Source: Mesorhizobium loti (GTDB lineage Bacteria > Pseudomonadota > Alphaproteobacteria > Rhizobiales > Rhizobiaceae). Taken from it: a stretch of DNA of 64,000 bases. The notes under the pieces are model-generated. The model saw only the letters and a list, made by a program, of their open reading frames with translations, was not told where the DNA came from and did no database searches. Made by a program: the position numbers and the translations under genes. Shown piece by piece: positions 1 to 8,955 of the stretch. The stretch spans positions 186,986-250,985 of the forward strand of contig NZ_QGGH01000001.1 in the NCBI RefSeq assembly GCF_003148495.1. Direction: 5' to 3'. The stretch's first letter is position 1; the number at the start of each line of letters is the position of its first letter.

Positions 1-507
1 CATGCCGTCCCGGCGCTGTGGCGCTTTCATTCGATCCACCACGGCGTCGAGGAGATGGACTGGCTGGCCGCGTTCCATAGCCATCCCGTCGACCAGATCA
101 TCACCAAGACCGTGTCTCTGCTACCGGTGTTCCTGCTGGGATTTTCGACCGAGGCCTTCGCGATCTATTCCATAATCTATCTCGGACATGGGCTGCTGAT
201 CCACGCCAACATCAAGATGAGTTTTGGGCCGCTCAAATATGTAATCGCTAGCCCGCAATTCCATCATTGGCATCACGCTAACGAGCGGATTGCCTATGAC
301 AAGAACTTCGCCGGCCAGTTGGCGATCATCGACGCGATCTTCGGCACGTTTCAGGTTCCGCCAGGGGCCGAGACACCGGTCAAATACGGTGTCGACGACC
401 CGATCCCGGCGAATTATTTTGGCCAGATCGGCTATCCGTTTTTGCCGCGAAAAGCTGAAATTGAGACAGATCAGCCCCATGCGCTAAAGCCAGATGGCGG
501 CGTCTGA
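1..507 (+). CDS. Sterol desaturase/fatty acid hydroxylase family protein, 3' part (host gene)
   Basis: The reading frame is open from base 1, so the N-terminus lies outside the window. The visible 168 residues show the di-iron histidine motifs of the membrane fatty acid hydroxylase superfamily: HSIHH near the start, a further H-x-H (AFHSHP), and HHWHH about two thirds along, separated by a hydrophobic double-span segment. Family members are integral membrane di-iron oxygenases acting on lipids or sterol-like substrates; the substrate cannot be inferred here. The C-terminal residues after about PFLPRKA overlap the first phage gene on the other strand by 37 bp, so the last 10-20 codons may have been supplied by the prophage when it integrated. 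Confidence 0.85.
   Translation, partial: HAVPALWRFHSIHHGVEEMDWLAAFHSHPVDQIITKTVSLLPVFLLGFSTEAFAIYSIIYLGHGLLIHANIKMSFGPLKYVIASPQFHHWHHANERIAYDKNFAGQLAIIDAIFGTFQVPPGAETPVKYGVDDPIPANYFGQIGYPFLPRKAEIETDQPHALKPDGGV
430..507. other. Inferred left prophage boundary (attL region)
   Basis: The host desaturase ends at 507 and the outermost phage gene on the opposite strand ends at 471 with a natural-looking fibre C-terminus (PPSGFSAWG). The host-phage junction must therefore lie in or just left of this overlap. This would be integration into the 3' end of a protein-coding gene. The partner attR is not in the window because the integrase is cut at 64000, so the core repeat cannot be identified. This is an inference from gene content only. 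Confidence 0.35.
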
Positions 508-1721
508 TTGAAGGCGCTGGCACCCAAGTTAACCGTGCCTTGATCGCCCGCTCCCGACAACGACAGGCCCGCGAAGAAACTTCCTGACGTCATTCCTGTC
601 GGCAGGGCAATGCCGCCAACTCCGGTAGCCGGATCAGCTGATCCATTGTTGTTCCAGTTGCCGGCGCCTTTGCGGCACCAGAACAAATTGGCTCCCCGGT
701 CGATCGCGATCGGAACGATGTTCCCTATCGTCAGTGCCCCAATCGACCCGGCTGAGGACCCGTTTTTATAGACGTTCCCGTCGTTATAGATCGCAATCCC
801 GTTGGCATCGATGCCGAGAAGTGACGCCAACACGGCCGAGGAATTTCCAAACCCGGCACCAAAGAAGGAGCCAGAGCTATTCACGGTCCACTCAAAGTAG
901 AGCTTCTCGCTGCCGCTATATGAGTTGGTCGTTTTGACAGTGCTGCTGCCTGCGCTCAGAGCCGTTGCGGTTAAGTTGATGTTCGACAGCGATATCGGGC
1001 CTGCCTTGTCAGCAGGGTTTAACATTCCGCCGACATGCACGAAGAACGAAGCCGCCAGGCCCCAGACCGCGTTGCTCAAAGCCAGCGTGGCCGCGACGTC
1101 GTTGGTGTCCGCGTTTTCCGTTGTCAGGAATGACTTTGATAGAACCTTCAGGAAACCCGATGTCGTGAGGTCATCCTGTGTCGGCGTGTCGATGCCGGAA
1201 TAGGTGAGACCCAGCGTATCCGTTGCGCCAGCACGCGCATGAGCGAGAACGAAGCCGCCAGCGGCCACGGCAAGGTCACTCAAGGCCATTGACGTCGTGC
1301 CGCTGTCGAAGTTGGCAAGGACATCCAACAGGACCATGTTGGCCGTGGTCGTCTCATAGGCCGAGCCTACGCATGTCGTGCAGGCAGCGCTCGTGGTGAT
1401 GACAAAGGTTGCAGCCACGCCGGCCGGGACGTCGGAGTAGTAGAGACCCTGGCGACCTGCAGTGGAACCAGGGCCGTCAGTGATACGCGTGGCCCCAACG
1501 CTGTTGTTGACCACGGACGTAATGTTGGTCGATGCACCGCCAACGGCGAAACCGAGAAAAACACGCCTAGCATAGCCGACTGTGCCGAACGACAGGATAA
1601 ACGTCGTGGATGCCGCTGCGGTGTCGACCTGTGTCGAGAGGAATTCATAAATCACAGGCCCGCCGCCGCCTCCAGATGGGCGCCGGCCGCCAAATCCGAT
1701 TAGGTTGTTGACCTTAAGCAT
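471..1721 (-). CDS. Putative tail fibre/virion protein with C-terminal SPRY-like domain
   Basis: A 416-residue protein at the distal end of the tail operon. After a Gly-rich linker (about residues 15-22) there is a beta-rich, Ala/Thr/Ser-rich region of roughly 190 residues. The C-terminal half resembles a B30.2/SPRY-like beta sandwich (W-T-V-N, ring of GIDANG, NLGA-type strands, ending in PPSGFSAWG as many phage tail proteins do). The start at 1721 is chosen because ATGCTTAA overlaps the upstream stop by 8 bp, the same junction style used elsewhere in this operon; an ATG four codons earlier (1733) is possible. It probably binds host surface or decorates the tail tip. The exact role is inferred from position. 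Confidence 0.6.
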   Translation of the reverse strand: MLKVNNLIGFGGRRPSGGGGGPVIYEFLSTQVDTAAASTTFILSFGTVGYARRVFLGFAVGGASTNITSVVNNSVGATRITDGPGSTAGRQGLYYSDVPAGVAATFVITTSAACTTCVGSAYETTTANMVLLDVLANFDSGTTSMALSDLAVAAGGFVLAHARAGATDTLGLTYSGIDTPTQDDLTTSGFLKVLSKSFLTTENADTNDVAATLALSNAVWGLAASFFVHVGGMLNPADKAGPISLSNINLTATALSAGSSTVKTTNSYSGSEKLYFEWTVNSSGSFFGAGFGNSSAVLASLLGIDANGIAIYNDGNVYKNGSSAGSIGALTIGNIVPIAIDRGANLFWCRKGAGNWNNNGSADPATGVGGIALPTGMTSGSFFAGLSLSGAGDQGTVNLGASAFNQTPPSGFSAWG

Positions 1722-3510
1722 CGTTGGCGGCATTCGTCGTGTAGAAGAGCTTGATACCGATCAGACGCATGTCCTCGCTCATGTCGTCATTGCCATCCGA
1801 AACAACACGCTGTACCCGGAAAAGGCATAGATCCCCCTCCACAGGCGAACCGGCGATTGTCACCGCCGAGCTCTCGGCCGTCACCAGCAACTCAAGCGCG
1901 CCAGACTGCGCATCGTCAGTCACGACAACGGGTGTTCCAACCGCCGTGTCGAGCGCTTCATTGTCGGACATAGCCACGCCCGCCAGCGAGATCGCCACGC
2001 CGTCGGTGTCTGTTGCCGACGTCGTCCACCATGCCTGGAAGGTGACGGTACCTTCATCCCAGCCCTTCGGCATGGCGATATCGAACCACGCCTGCTCGGC
2101 CGTCGTGGCATCGAAGTCGAGGACGGAGAAGTTGACCTTATTCGAAGACGTCTCGACCTGCCCCGTAGACGGCCCGTTTGTCGTGGCGGCGAGCATCGCC
2201 GAGGCTGGCACCCAAATGGTCTGCTTGCCCGTCGCCGCACCGGAGACGACAGCTGTGCCATCGGCGCGGGTGTAGTAAAGGCAGATGACATTGTCGCTGG
2301 CATCCTGAGCGAAGCAGGCGCGATCCCCTGCGGCCGTGGTGATGTTTGCCCCACCTGGCAGCTTCAGCGTCGTCGCGTTGTGGGTAAGCGTCAGGATGCC
2401 ATCAAAGATCACCCATGCTACTCGCCCATCCTTCGCCGTCGCCCAATCGATATCGGTGATCGTGGTCGTACCGGTGATGTGGAAGAAGCCGCCTTCGCCC
2501 AACGCGGTGGTTGTCGCGCTTGCGACGTCGGCGCCCTTCTCCCATAGGGCGGCGAGGGCATCGGCGGTGACACCCTTTGAAGTGTCGGTGCCAGTCAGGA
2601 CTTCAGTTGTCGAGGCGGCGGTGAAGCCGCCAATGCCTGCCTGGGCGAAGGCCAGCGAGGTCGATCCGACCGTGATCGGGGCGTTGGTCGTGCACGTCCA
2701 TTGCGTGTCGGCCAGCGTCGTGCCTTCGCTGACATAGACTGATGCATTGACCAACTCGGCTCCGGCATCCGCGTCGGTCGCGCGCGTCGGTGCACCGCTG
2801 GCATTGACCGTGTAGATGCCGTTTTCAGAGGCGCTGGACTGGTTCTTGATGAGGATGCGATCGCCGGTGGCGAGGGTGACGCCATCGATCGCGTCACCAT
2901 TCTCGAACGAGCTCGCCAGCGTGCCGGCGACCGTGGTGGCGGCGCGCACCGCCTGTTTCCAGGACAGACCGGTGACCTTGCCGTCGACATAGGTCTTTAT
3001 GCCTTTTTCGGTGGTAACCTTGGCGTCCGACGCGGAGGCCATCGTGCCGTCGGTCGAGATCGCGACGCCGCCATCCTGAATGGTCTGGCCGTCGGTACCG
3101 TTGAACGTCGCGATGTTGCCGCTGACCGAACTCCCTGGACCGGTGACGTTGCCCAAGCCGCCGCTTGAGCCGACGAGCACCCATGTGCCGCCGACGTCAT
3201 AGTAGTAGAATGCATCCTCGTCGGCGGCATAGGCCTGTGCGCCTGGAAGCGCCGGGATGAACTGCCACGCGCCATTGAAGAAATTGGCGATCGCCTCACC
3301 ATGGCCCGACCATGCTCCCGTCGGTGATCCGCCGAGCACATACTGATCGCCCTCTGCGGGAGATCCCGGCGGACTGGTGTCGCCGACGGACACACAGCCG
3401 TACAGGGCGGCGCCGGCCTCGAGCTTGGCGACCGCCTCATTGACCGTGGTGTGTCGATTGTTCTGCGTCTCGGCAAGTTCGGTGATGCCGAGCCGATTGG
3501 AAGTCGTCAT
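1714..3510 (-). CDS. Phage tail fibre-type protein, DUF2793 N-terminal domain
   Basis: A 598-residue protein. The first ~110 residues match the DUF2793 pattern of GTA and alphaproteobacterial phage tail proteins (LAETQNNRHTTVNEA, AEGDQYVLG, FFNGAWQF). The middle carries a phage-tail module (KTYVDGKVTGLSWKQAV, GDRILIKNQ, ENGIYTVN) often seen in fibre proteins, and the C-terminus is a predicted beta-rich domain. ATGA overlap with the upstream hub gene indicates translational coupling. It likely forms a fibre or tip component attached below the hub protein. Receptor specificity cannot be read from sequence. Confidence 0.75.
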   Translation of the reverse strand: MTTSNRLGITELAETQNNRHTTVNEAVAKLEAGAALYGCVSVGDTSPPGSPAEGDQYVLGGSPTGAWSGHGEAIANFFNGAWQFIPALPGAQAYAADEDAFYYYDVGGTWVLVGSSGGLGNVTGPGSSVSGNIATFNGTDGQTIQDGGVAISTDGTMASASDAKVTTEKGIKTYVDGKVTGLSWKQAVRAATTVAGTLASSFENGDAIDGVTLATGDRILIKNQSSASENGIYTVNASGAPTRATDADAGAELVNASVYVSEGTTLADTQWTCTTNAPITVGSTSLAFAQAGIGGFTAASTTEVLTGTDTSKGVTADALAALWEKGADVASATTTALGEGGFFHITGTTTITDIDWATAKDGRVAWVIFDGILTLTHNATTLKLPGGANITTAAGDRACFAQDASDNVICLYYTRADGTAVVSGAATGKQTIWVPASAMLAATTNGPSTGQVETSSNKVNFSVLDFDATTAEQAWFDIAMPKGWDEGTVTFQAWWTTSATDTDGVAISLAGVAMSDNEALDTAVGTPVVVTDDAQSGALELLVTAESSAVTIAGSPVEGDLCLFRVQRVVSDGNDDMSEDMRLIGIKLFYTTNAANDA

Positions 3511-6500
3511 GCCGCTTCTCTCAGTTCGATGCCGTCGCCATAGACCGCGGAGACCTGGGCGAGACCGAATTCAAGGGTTGTCTGGGGTGAGCCGAAATCG
3601 GTCGTCTGATCGGCGGCGGTATAGGTATAGGTTTCGGTGGCGGCGTCGTAGCTGTTCAGCAGGACGCCCATGCCGTCGTAGATGTTGATGGCATAGGCCT
3701 CCGATGCCTCGCTCATCGGCGGTGTCTCCGGCCCGCTCTCCGGCCATGCCTGGCCGAGCCGATCGCGACGGTTGAAGACGAAGGTCCAGTCACCGGTGCC
3801 AGCGTCTCTGGTCGCGCTCACGAGCTGCGGCGACCATGGCCGCAGACCCTTGCCGTTGTTGGTGAAGGTGACGGCTCCTGTGGAATCGAACACCGTCGAG
3901 GTCGGCACCGCGACATAGATGCGCGCCAGCGTGCGGTCTCCCTCCAGGCTTCGCGTCATCGCCTGGTCATCGAGGTGATAGACCGTGGCGCCGGCGGCGT
4001 GCCCAGCCATGGCGAATTCGGTACCCTTCAAGCCGCGCAGCAGCGTCGACAGCGTCCAGGTGCCGTCCATGTTGTCGACGACGGAAGCGGCGCGGATATA
4101 CTCCCAATCGCCAACGCTGGCGTTCCAGACGGCGAAGCCGTTGGTGGTCTCGCTGGCGAGCAGCGCGTCCTCGCTGACGCTGGCGGGCGGGCTGCCAATC
4201 GGAACCGCGATGTTGAAGGCCGTTGCGCGATCCCATGCGGCGGGATGCGCGCGATCCGGCAGCGCGTCGAGCGCGATGCCACGGATCATGCCGTTGACGA
4301 AGCCCGCCCACGGCAAGTACGTGGAACCGCCATCCTCTGACCGATAGATCGAGGCTGAGCGGAACGTGCCGGCCGAGGTCACCGCGACGCCGGTGTAAAA
4401 GCCGTCATTGTTGTCGGCGCCGCGCAGCAGGTGGCCGTCGATCAGCACCGGGGTGGCATCAGCGATCCCGAGCAGCGAATCGATGACGTAAGGTGTCTGG
4501 CCGCCGACGGCCTCCGATGTGAAGCTGTCGCCGCGCTTGCGGAACTCCATCTCGACGACGGTGTCGCCGCTCATCTTGGTCAGCACCGCCTTAGCGGTCC
4601 TTCCCTCATCCAATGGCAAGGTGACGACCTGACCGGGATGCAGATCCATGTGCTTCGGGCCGACATTGGTCTTGTAGACCGTGGCGGCGTCGAGCAACGA
4701 GTTGAACATCACATCCGCCACCTGGGCGGCGTCGTCATCCTTGAGGACCTGAGATGTCGAAAACGCAAGGCCTCGCTTGCGTCTCACCTTGATCGGCGCA
4801 CCGGTTTCGTCGGCCTGCGAGGGTTCGTCGTTGAACTTCTCGTCTTCCTTCGTCGTTCCCGCCTGCGCACCGATGCGGTAGGCGGCGTCATAACTCGGAT
4901 AGGTGATGATAACCTGTTCCGGCATGTCGAGCGCCGAGGGATATTCTTCGCTGATCGAGACAGGATCCGGTTCCGCATTGAGCGCGACGCCGACATCATC
5001 GATCGACAGCGTGCGAAACGATGCGGTCTGGCGCGGAAAAAAGGTCTGGATGCCATCGATCTGCGCCCAATCGACGAAGTTGACGCGGGTGAGATCCTCG
5101 ATGACACCGCGCGGTGGTGTTCCGGCGCGATCGCCATAGCCATAGATGCCCGATGTCACCGCGGAGGCATCACCGATCAGACCCGCATAGTCGCATTCCG
5201 CCTCGAGCACTTCCGACAACAGGACGGGTGTGCGAGCGAGGCGAGGGACGAACATCAGGTAGCCTTCAAGCGGCTGCCAGATCACCCCGAATCCGGCCGA
5301 TACCCCGGAGAGGTAGCCAGGGGCATCGAAGCCCCATGTGCCAGCCGTTGACGTCGTCGCATAATCAGCCAACTTGGTGAGATCGGAAATGCGGTACTCG
5401 ACGATCCGGTGATCTTCCGGCGCCGAAAATACCAGCGTGTTTGAGGCGCCAAGAGCGCGACGCGACAGCAGTTGATCCGGTATACCTGACGCGTTCCAGC
5501 CGCCATTCGAGATCGATCGAAGCAGCGTCCCCATATCGGCCGAATAGACGTAAATATTTCCCTTCGCGCCGAACACGACGACGCTGTCGGATTCATCGTC
5601 GTAGAAGATGGCGCGGATACCCTGAACTGTGCCGAGCACGGGCAGCGTGAAACTGGCGTCGACGATGGAGAGAGAATTGGTATCCCATGAGGAATGATGC
5701 AGGACCGTCGAATTGCCGGTGCTCCAATAGATACGATCAGGCCCGCAGCTCAGGATTTGCGGTTTGCCGGCAAGATCGAGAGACCAGCCCAGGTTCCAGC
5801 CGGTACCGATGTTGCTGAGCAGCGAAAGCTTGTCCTCACGCGCCATCAAAATGTAGGAGACGCCGCCGATCGAGGTCTCGCAGGAGCAATTGATGTTGTC
5901 CTTTGGCAGGGATTGCAGCACACCGGTCACGACCTGCTTCTGAGCGCCGGTGGCGAGGTCGTACACATGGACTTCATCGGCATTTATATTGCCGACAAGC
6001 ACATCGTTGCGCGATGAAATGATGACGCCGGTCGGCGGGAAACCGAGATCGATGGCCTTGCGCACCGTGCCCGAAGGCAGCGAATAGATGGTCAGTATCC
6101 CGCCCAATCCATCATTGGCTGCCATCGCAAAGGCGTCACCGTTGATATCGGTGAGGTGGCTTGAGACGGTGGAACCAACATCGATGCTGAGATACGCGCT
6201 CGCGCTTTGCTTGAGCAGTTCACCTTCCATGTTGGGGATACGAAGGCCGAACTCGTCGAGCGGCAGGTTTTTCACCACCACATAGACGATGCCGGGCCAT
6301 GCGGGAACGTTGCCGGCACCGCGGTCGGCCTCGATATCAGGATCCGGCTCCTGGTCATCGGTGCCGAGGTAGACCTTGATCGAGGCGCCCTTGGCGACGC
6401 CGATGCCCTTGCCGCCATTGGCGATGGCGTGCTGGAGCGATTCCGCCGAGATGTCGAAGATCAGCTTGTCGTCGGCCCAGATGCGCGTGACACCAGATGC

Positions 6501-6848
6501 CGGCCCGTTCCAGGCAAAGGCAACGGCAAAGGTTGCGGTGTAACTGTAGGTCGTCACCTCCGGACCGAGGGCTTTACCCTGGCGTTCCGTCTTGACGTGC
6601 TCGTCGATATGGTTGCCCTTGAGCCATATGACAGCTCCGGCCGTTCGGATCGCACCATGCCAGCGGGTGAGCTGGTCGCCATATTGCGAGGTCTGCGCCT
6701 TCAGGCTTTCGGCGCGCGGGCCTTTGATCTTCTGTGGGAAGAGGAAGGCGACGGCGAGCTTGAGGCCGAAGCCAACGGCGGTTTCAACGATGCCACCCAG
6801 CAAACCACCACCAACAGCGGCACCGGCGGCAGCGGCTATGAAGGCCAT
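3507..6848 (-). CDS. Tail tip/host-specificity hub protein (Phage-tail_3, gpJ/GTA-like)
   Basis: A 1113-residue protein. The start at 6848 (MAFIAAAAG) overlaps the upstream peptidase stop by 13 bp; the longer open frame upstream is out-of-frame peptidase sequence. The N-terminus has a Gly/Ala hydrophobic stretch (residues 5-40), as in other tip proteins of this class. The central-to-C-terminal part (about 540-830) fits the Phage-tail_3 family (CDYAGL, DFVDW-like segment, LHPGQVVTLP). Residues about 220-540 look like a beta-propeller-type insertion with repeated short hydrophobic strands and periodic Gly/Asp turns. It follows NlpC/P60, DUF2163 and DUF2460 genes exactly as in GTA-type tails, which supports its assignment as the baseplate hub/central fibre protein. 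Confidence 0.8.
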   Translation of the reverse strand: MAFIAAAAGAAVGGGLLGGIVETAVGFGLKLAVAFLFPQKIKGPRAESLKAQTSQYGDQLTRWHGAIRTAGAVIWLKGNHIDEHVKTERQGKALGPEVTTYSYTATFAVAFAWNGPASGVTRIWADDKLIFDISAESLQHAIANGGKGIGVAKGASIKVYLGTDDQEPDPDIEADRGAGNVPAWPGIVYVVVKNLPLDEFGLRIPNMEGELLKQSASAYLSIDVGSTVSSHLTDINGDAFAMAANDGLGGILTIYSLPSGTVRKAIDLGFPPTGVIISSRNDVLVGNINADEVHVYDLATGAQKQVVTGVLQSLPKDNINCSCETSIGGVSYILMAREDKLSLLSNIGTGWNLGWSLDLAGKPQILSCGPDRIYWSTGNSTVLHHSSWDTNSLSIVDASFTLPVLGTVQGIRAIFYDDESDSVVVFGAKGNIYVYSADMGTLLRSISNGGWNASGIPDQLLSRRALGASNTLVFSAPEDHRIVEYRISDLTKLADYATTSTAGTWGFDAPGYLSGVSAGFGVIWQPLEGYLMFVPRLARTPVLLSEVLEAECDYAGLIGDASAVTSGIYGYGDRAGTPPRGVIEDLTRVNFVDWAQIDGIQTFFPRQTASFRTLSIDDVGVALNAEPDPVSISEEYPSALDMPEQVIITYPSYDAAYRIGAQAGTTKEDEKFNDEPSQADETGAPIKVRRKRGLAFSTSQVLKDDDAAQVADVMFNSLLDAATVYKTNVGPKHMDLHPGQVVTLPLDEGRTAKAVLTKMSGDTVVEMEFRKRGDSFTSEAVGGQTPYVIDSLLGIADATPVLIDGHLLRGADNNDGFYTGVAVTSAGTFRSASIYRSEDGGSTYLPWAGFVNGMIRGIALDALPDRAHPAAWDRATAFNIAVPIGSPPASVSEDALLASETTNGFAVWNASVGDWEYIRAASVVDNMDGTWTLSTLLRGLKGTEFAMAGHAAGATVYHLDDQAMTRSLEGDRTLARIYVAVPTSTVFDSTGAVTFTNNGKGLRPWSPQLVSATRDAGTGDWTFVFNRRDRLGQAWPESGPETPPMSEASEAYAINIYDGMGVLLNSYDAATETYTYTAADQTTDFGSPQTTLEFGLAQVSAVYGDGIELREAA

Positions 6849-7237
6849 TTGGGCCTCCACAGCATCAGCGGCGGGAACTGCAGACCAGTATCGACGACAT
6901 TGGATTTGGGGCCGAGCGCCTGGATGACACGCTTCGGCGCCAAACCGTCGACCTCGGAGACGATCGCCATGTGCAGGGTTTGCGTCGTCTTGAACAGCAC
7001 GACATCGCCGATCTCGGGTGCACCGACACGATCGCAGAACACCTCGAGATATCGCCTGGCCTGCCGATAGTCCTGCATCCGGCCGTAGTCGGCCGCCAGC
7101 GGGGCGTCGATGCCGATGGCGCGCATCGACAGCACGATGAGGCCAACGCAATCCATGCCCTTGTCGGTGCGGCCCTGGTGCACCCAGGGGACGCCGAGAA
7201 AGCCGCGTGCCGCGGCGACGAAGGCTTCAGCGCTCAT
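6836..7237 (-). CDS. NlpC/P60 (C40) tail-associated peptidase
   Basis: 133 residues. The catalytic Cys lies in MDCVGL (Cys30) and the His in LHMAIV (His89), with GDVVLF in between, the standard C40 layout. In GTA and lambda-type tails the equivalent protein sits in the tail tip and cuts peptidoglycan cross-links during DNA entry. The gene lies one base after the DUF2163 gene and overlaps the hub gene by 13 bp, the conserved tail-tip gene order. Confidence 0.88.
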   Translation of the reverse strand: MSAEAFVAAARGFLGVPWVHQGRTDKGMDCVGLIVLSMRAIGIDAPLAADYGRMQDYRQARRYLEVFCDRVGAPEIGDVVLFKTTQTLHMAIVSEVDGLAPKRVIQALGPKSNVVDTGLQFPPLMLWRPKWPS

Positions 7238-7238
7238 G

Positions 7239-8303
7239 TCAGCCCTTCGGTGCGGTTGCGGTGATGTTTTCGCCGGCGAGGAAGTCGAAGCCGCCGTAGC
7301 GAAGCGTCAAGGTGCGCGAGTTGTGCGCGTTGTCGTGTTTGCCGACGCAGTCCTCGAGGCGCCGATGCCGGCAGCCGACAAGCGCCTCGAAGGTGTCGCC
7401 GATCTGGATGTCATCGTAGGCGCCGAGGTGCAGCACCAGCGTTCCGGTGCCGTTGTCGGAGCGGACACGGCGCTTGTCGCCGGCGTTGTCGCCGGTCAGG
7501 AAGGTGATGAAGCCCTCGCCGAAATAGTCGCCGACGACCGTTATCCCGGTCGCAACGATGGTGCGGCGATCGACCAACGCCGTCACCGTGCCGATTAGGC
7601 GGCGGGCGCGGACCGCGGTCCAGGTCACGGTGCCATCGACCACGGTGCCGCCGAGTGTGGTCGGCCATGTCGGTTCGGCGACATCGCTGGTGCCCGCGAC
7701 CGTCGCCTTGAACCAGTAGATCCCGGCGCCGGTCAGCCGCTTGACGAGACCATGGAGCGCATAGTCCGTCGTGTCAGCCCAGGCATCGGCTCGGGTCGGG
7801 ATACCGCAATCGAGATCGCCGTAGGATTTATAGCAGTTCGCCGACAGCGTGACGCCGACAGGCTGCTCGAGGCGCTTCTCCGGCCCCATCATCTCCAGCC
7901 GCGAGACCATTCCCTTGATGTCGGATTGACCGAAATCATAGGTGCAGTAGAGCCAGGGGTGCGCCAGATCGGTCGGCACCACATAGCCGATGATGGCCAT
8001 GGCGTTGTCGAAGCGGCCGCGGCGGACGTCGCTCGCCGTCATTGTCGTGGCGCCGAGGATGATCGTGAAATCGCGGTCGTCGATCGGTGCGTTGATCTGC
8101 GCGGAAAACGCGGACAACTGCTGGAACTGGAACGGTGAGAACGTCTCGACGCCTTCACCATCGAGATCGACGTCGAGCGGTTCGTCCCATTCGGTGAGCG
8201 CTATCCTGGTGCCGTTGGCGAGGATGATCAGCACGATCGCGGGCAGCGCGAAGGAATCGGAATTGATCGCTGCCAGGACGCTCGCCGGTACTGTCCTAGG
8301 CAT
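7239..8303 (-). CDS. DUF2163/phage BR0599-type tail tip protein
   Basis: 354 residues. The N-terminal DUF2163 region (DFTIILG, YCTYDFGQ, FQFQQLSAFS) and C-terminal BR0599-like segment (GCRHRRLEDC, RYGGFDFL) match the GTA gp13-like tail proteins. Between them (about residues 176-235) is an inserted beta module (GIYWFKATVAGTSD, EPTWPTT, GTVTWTA) of a kind that recurs in phage tail proteins. Its start shares ATGCCTAG with the upstream DUF2460 stop. It is likely part of the distal tail/hub assembly. Confidence 0.85.
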   Translation of the reverse strand: MPRTVPASVLAAINSDSFALPAIVLIILANGTRIALTEWDEPLDVDLDGEGVETFSPFQFQQLSAFSAQINAPIDDRDFTIILGATTMTASDVRRGRFDNAMAIIGYVVPTDLAHPWLYCTYDFGQSDIKGMVSRLEMMGPEKRLEQPVGVTLSANCYKSYGDLDCGIPTRADAWADTTDYALHGLVKRLTGAGIYWFKATVAGTSDVAEPTWPTTLGGTVVDGTVTWTAVRARRLIGTVTALVDRRTIVATGITVVGDYFGEGFITFLTGDNAGDKRRVRSDNGTGTLVLHLGAYDDIQIGDTFEALVGCRHRRLEDCVGKHDNAHNSRTLTLRYGGFDFLAGENITATAPKG

Positions 8304-8955
8304 CGAACGGCACCTCGACCAGCGGGATCGACGGCACCGATCCGACGCGGAAGAACTCCATGACGTGACCGAGATCGTTGGTGTCGAAGCGGACCTTCTC
8401 GTTGAAGGCGAAGCCGGCGGTCACAGCCTTCGTATCGGCGGGCTCGTGCCCAGCAATGAAGGTCAGGGCGCCGGTCGCATAGTCGATGATGTAGTCGACC
8501 GCTTCGGTCTTCAGCACGCCATCGACGGCAACCAGAACGGTCCCCAATACCGGCAGATAGATGGTGCGATCGACAGCGATGACCGAGGCGTCAACCTTGG
8601 TGACCTTGTATTGCTTCTTCAACTGGAAGGCGAGATTGACGCCGTCGCCTATGCCGATCGCTGCATCGAGCGCCGTGACGGTGCCGGACGGCTTGCAGGT
8701 CTTGTAGTCGATCAGGTTCTGGATGGCGAACGAGTGCGCCGGACCGTCCATCACCTCGAAGAACGACAGGATGTCGTAGACGTCGTCGACGGTGCGGATG
8801 TTCTTGCCGATGTTGCAGCGCCGCAGCCTGCGGGAACGCCTCGAACGGCGCTGGTCGTGGCCGGTGGGACCTCTGGCGATATCGACCAGGCTGACCGGTG
8901 CGAATTCGCTGCCCTGCGAGATCGAGCCCGGCAGCTTGGCATTGTAGAACGTCAT
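8296..8955 (-). CDS. DUF2460 distal tail protein
   Basis: 219 residues, matching DUF2460: an Arg-rich loop near residue 37-47 followed by the NIGKNIRT and FFEVMDGPAHSF motifs, and the repeated beta module ending VRFDTNDL. In GTA this is the gp12-like distal tail protein that joins the tube to the baseplate. It has an ATGA overlap with the tape measure gene upstream and is part of the conserved DUF2460-DUF2163-C40-hub block. Confidence 0.87.
   Translation of the reverse strand: MTFYNAKLPGSISQGSEFAPVSLVDIARGPTGHDQRRSRRSRRLRRCNIGKNIRTVDDVYDILSFFEVMDGPAHSFAIQNLIDYKTCKPSGTVTALDAAIGIGDGVNLAFQLKKQYKVTKVDASVIAVDRTIYLPVLGTVLVAVDGVLKTEAVDYIIDYATGALTFIAGHEPADTKAVTAGFAFNEKVRFDTNDLGHVMEFFRVGSVPSIPLVEVPFDA

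Noticed and set aside
6849..7151. N-terminal extension of the tail hub protein to a start at 7151
   Set aside because: The extra 101 codons are Arg/Cys-rich out-of-frame sequence of the NlpC/P60 gene; MAFIAAAAG at 6848 is a proper family-like start with normal overlap.
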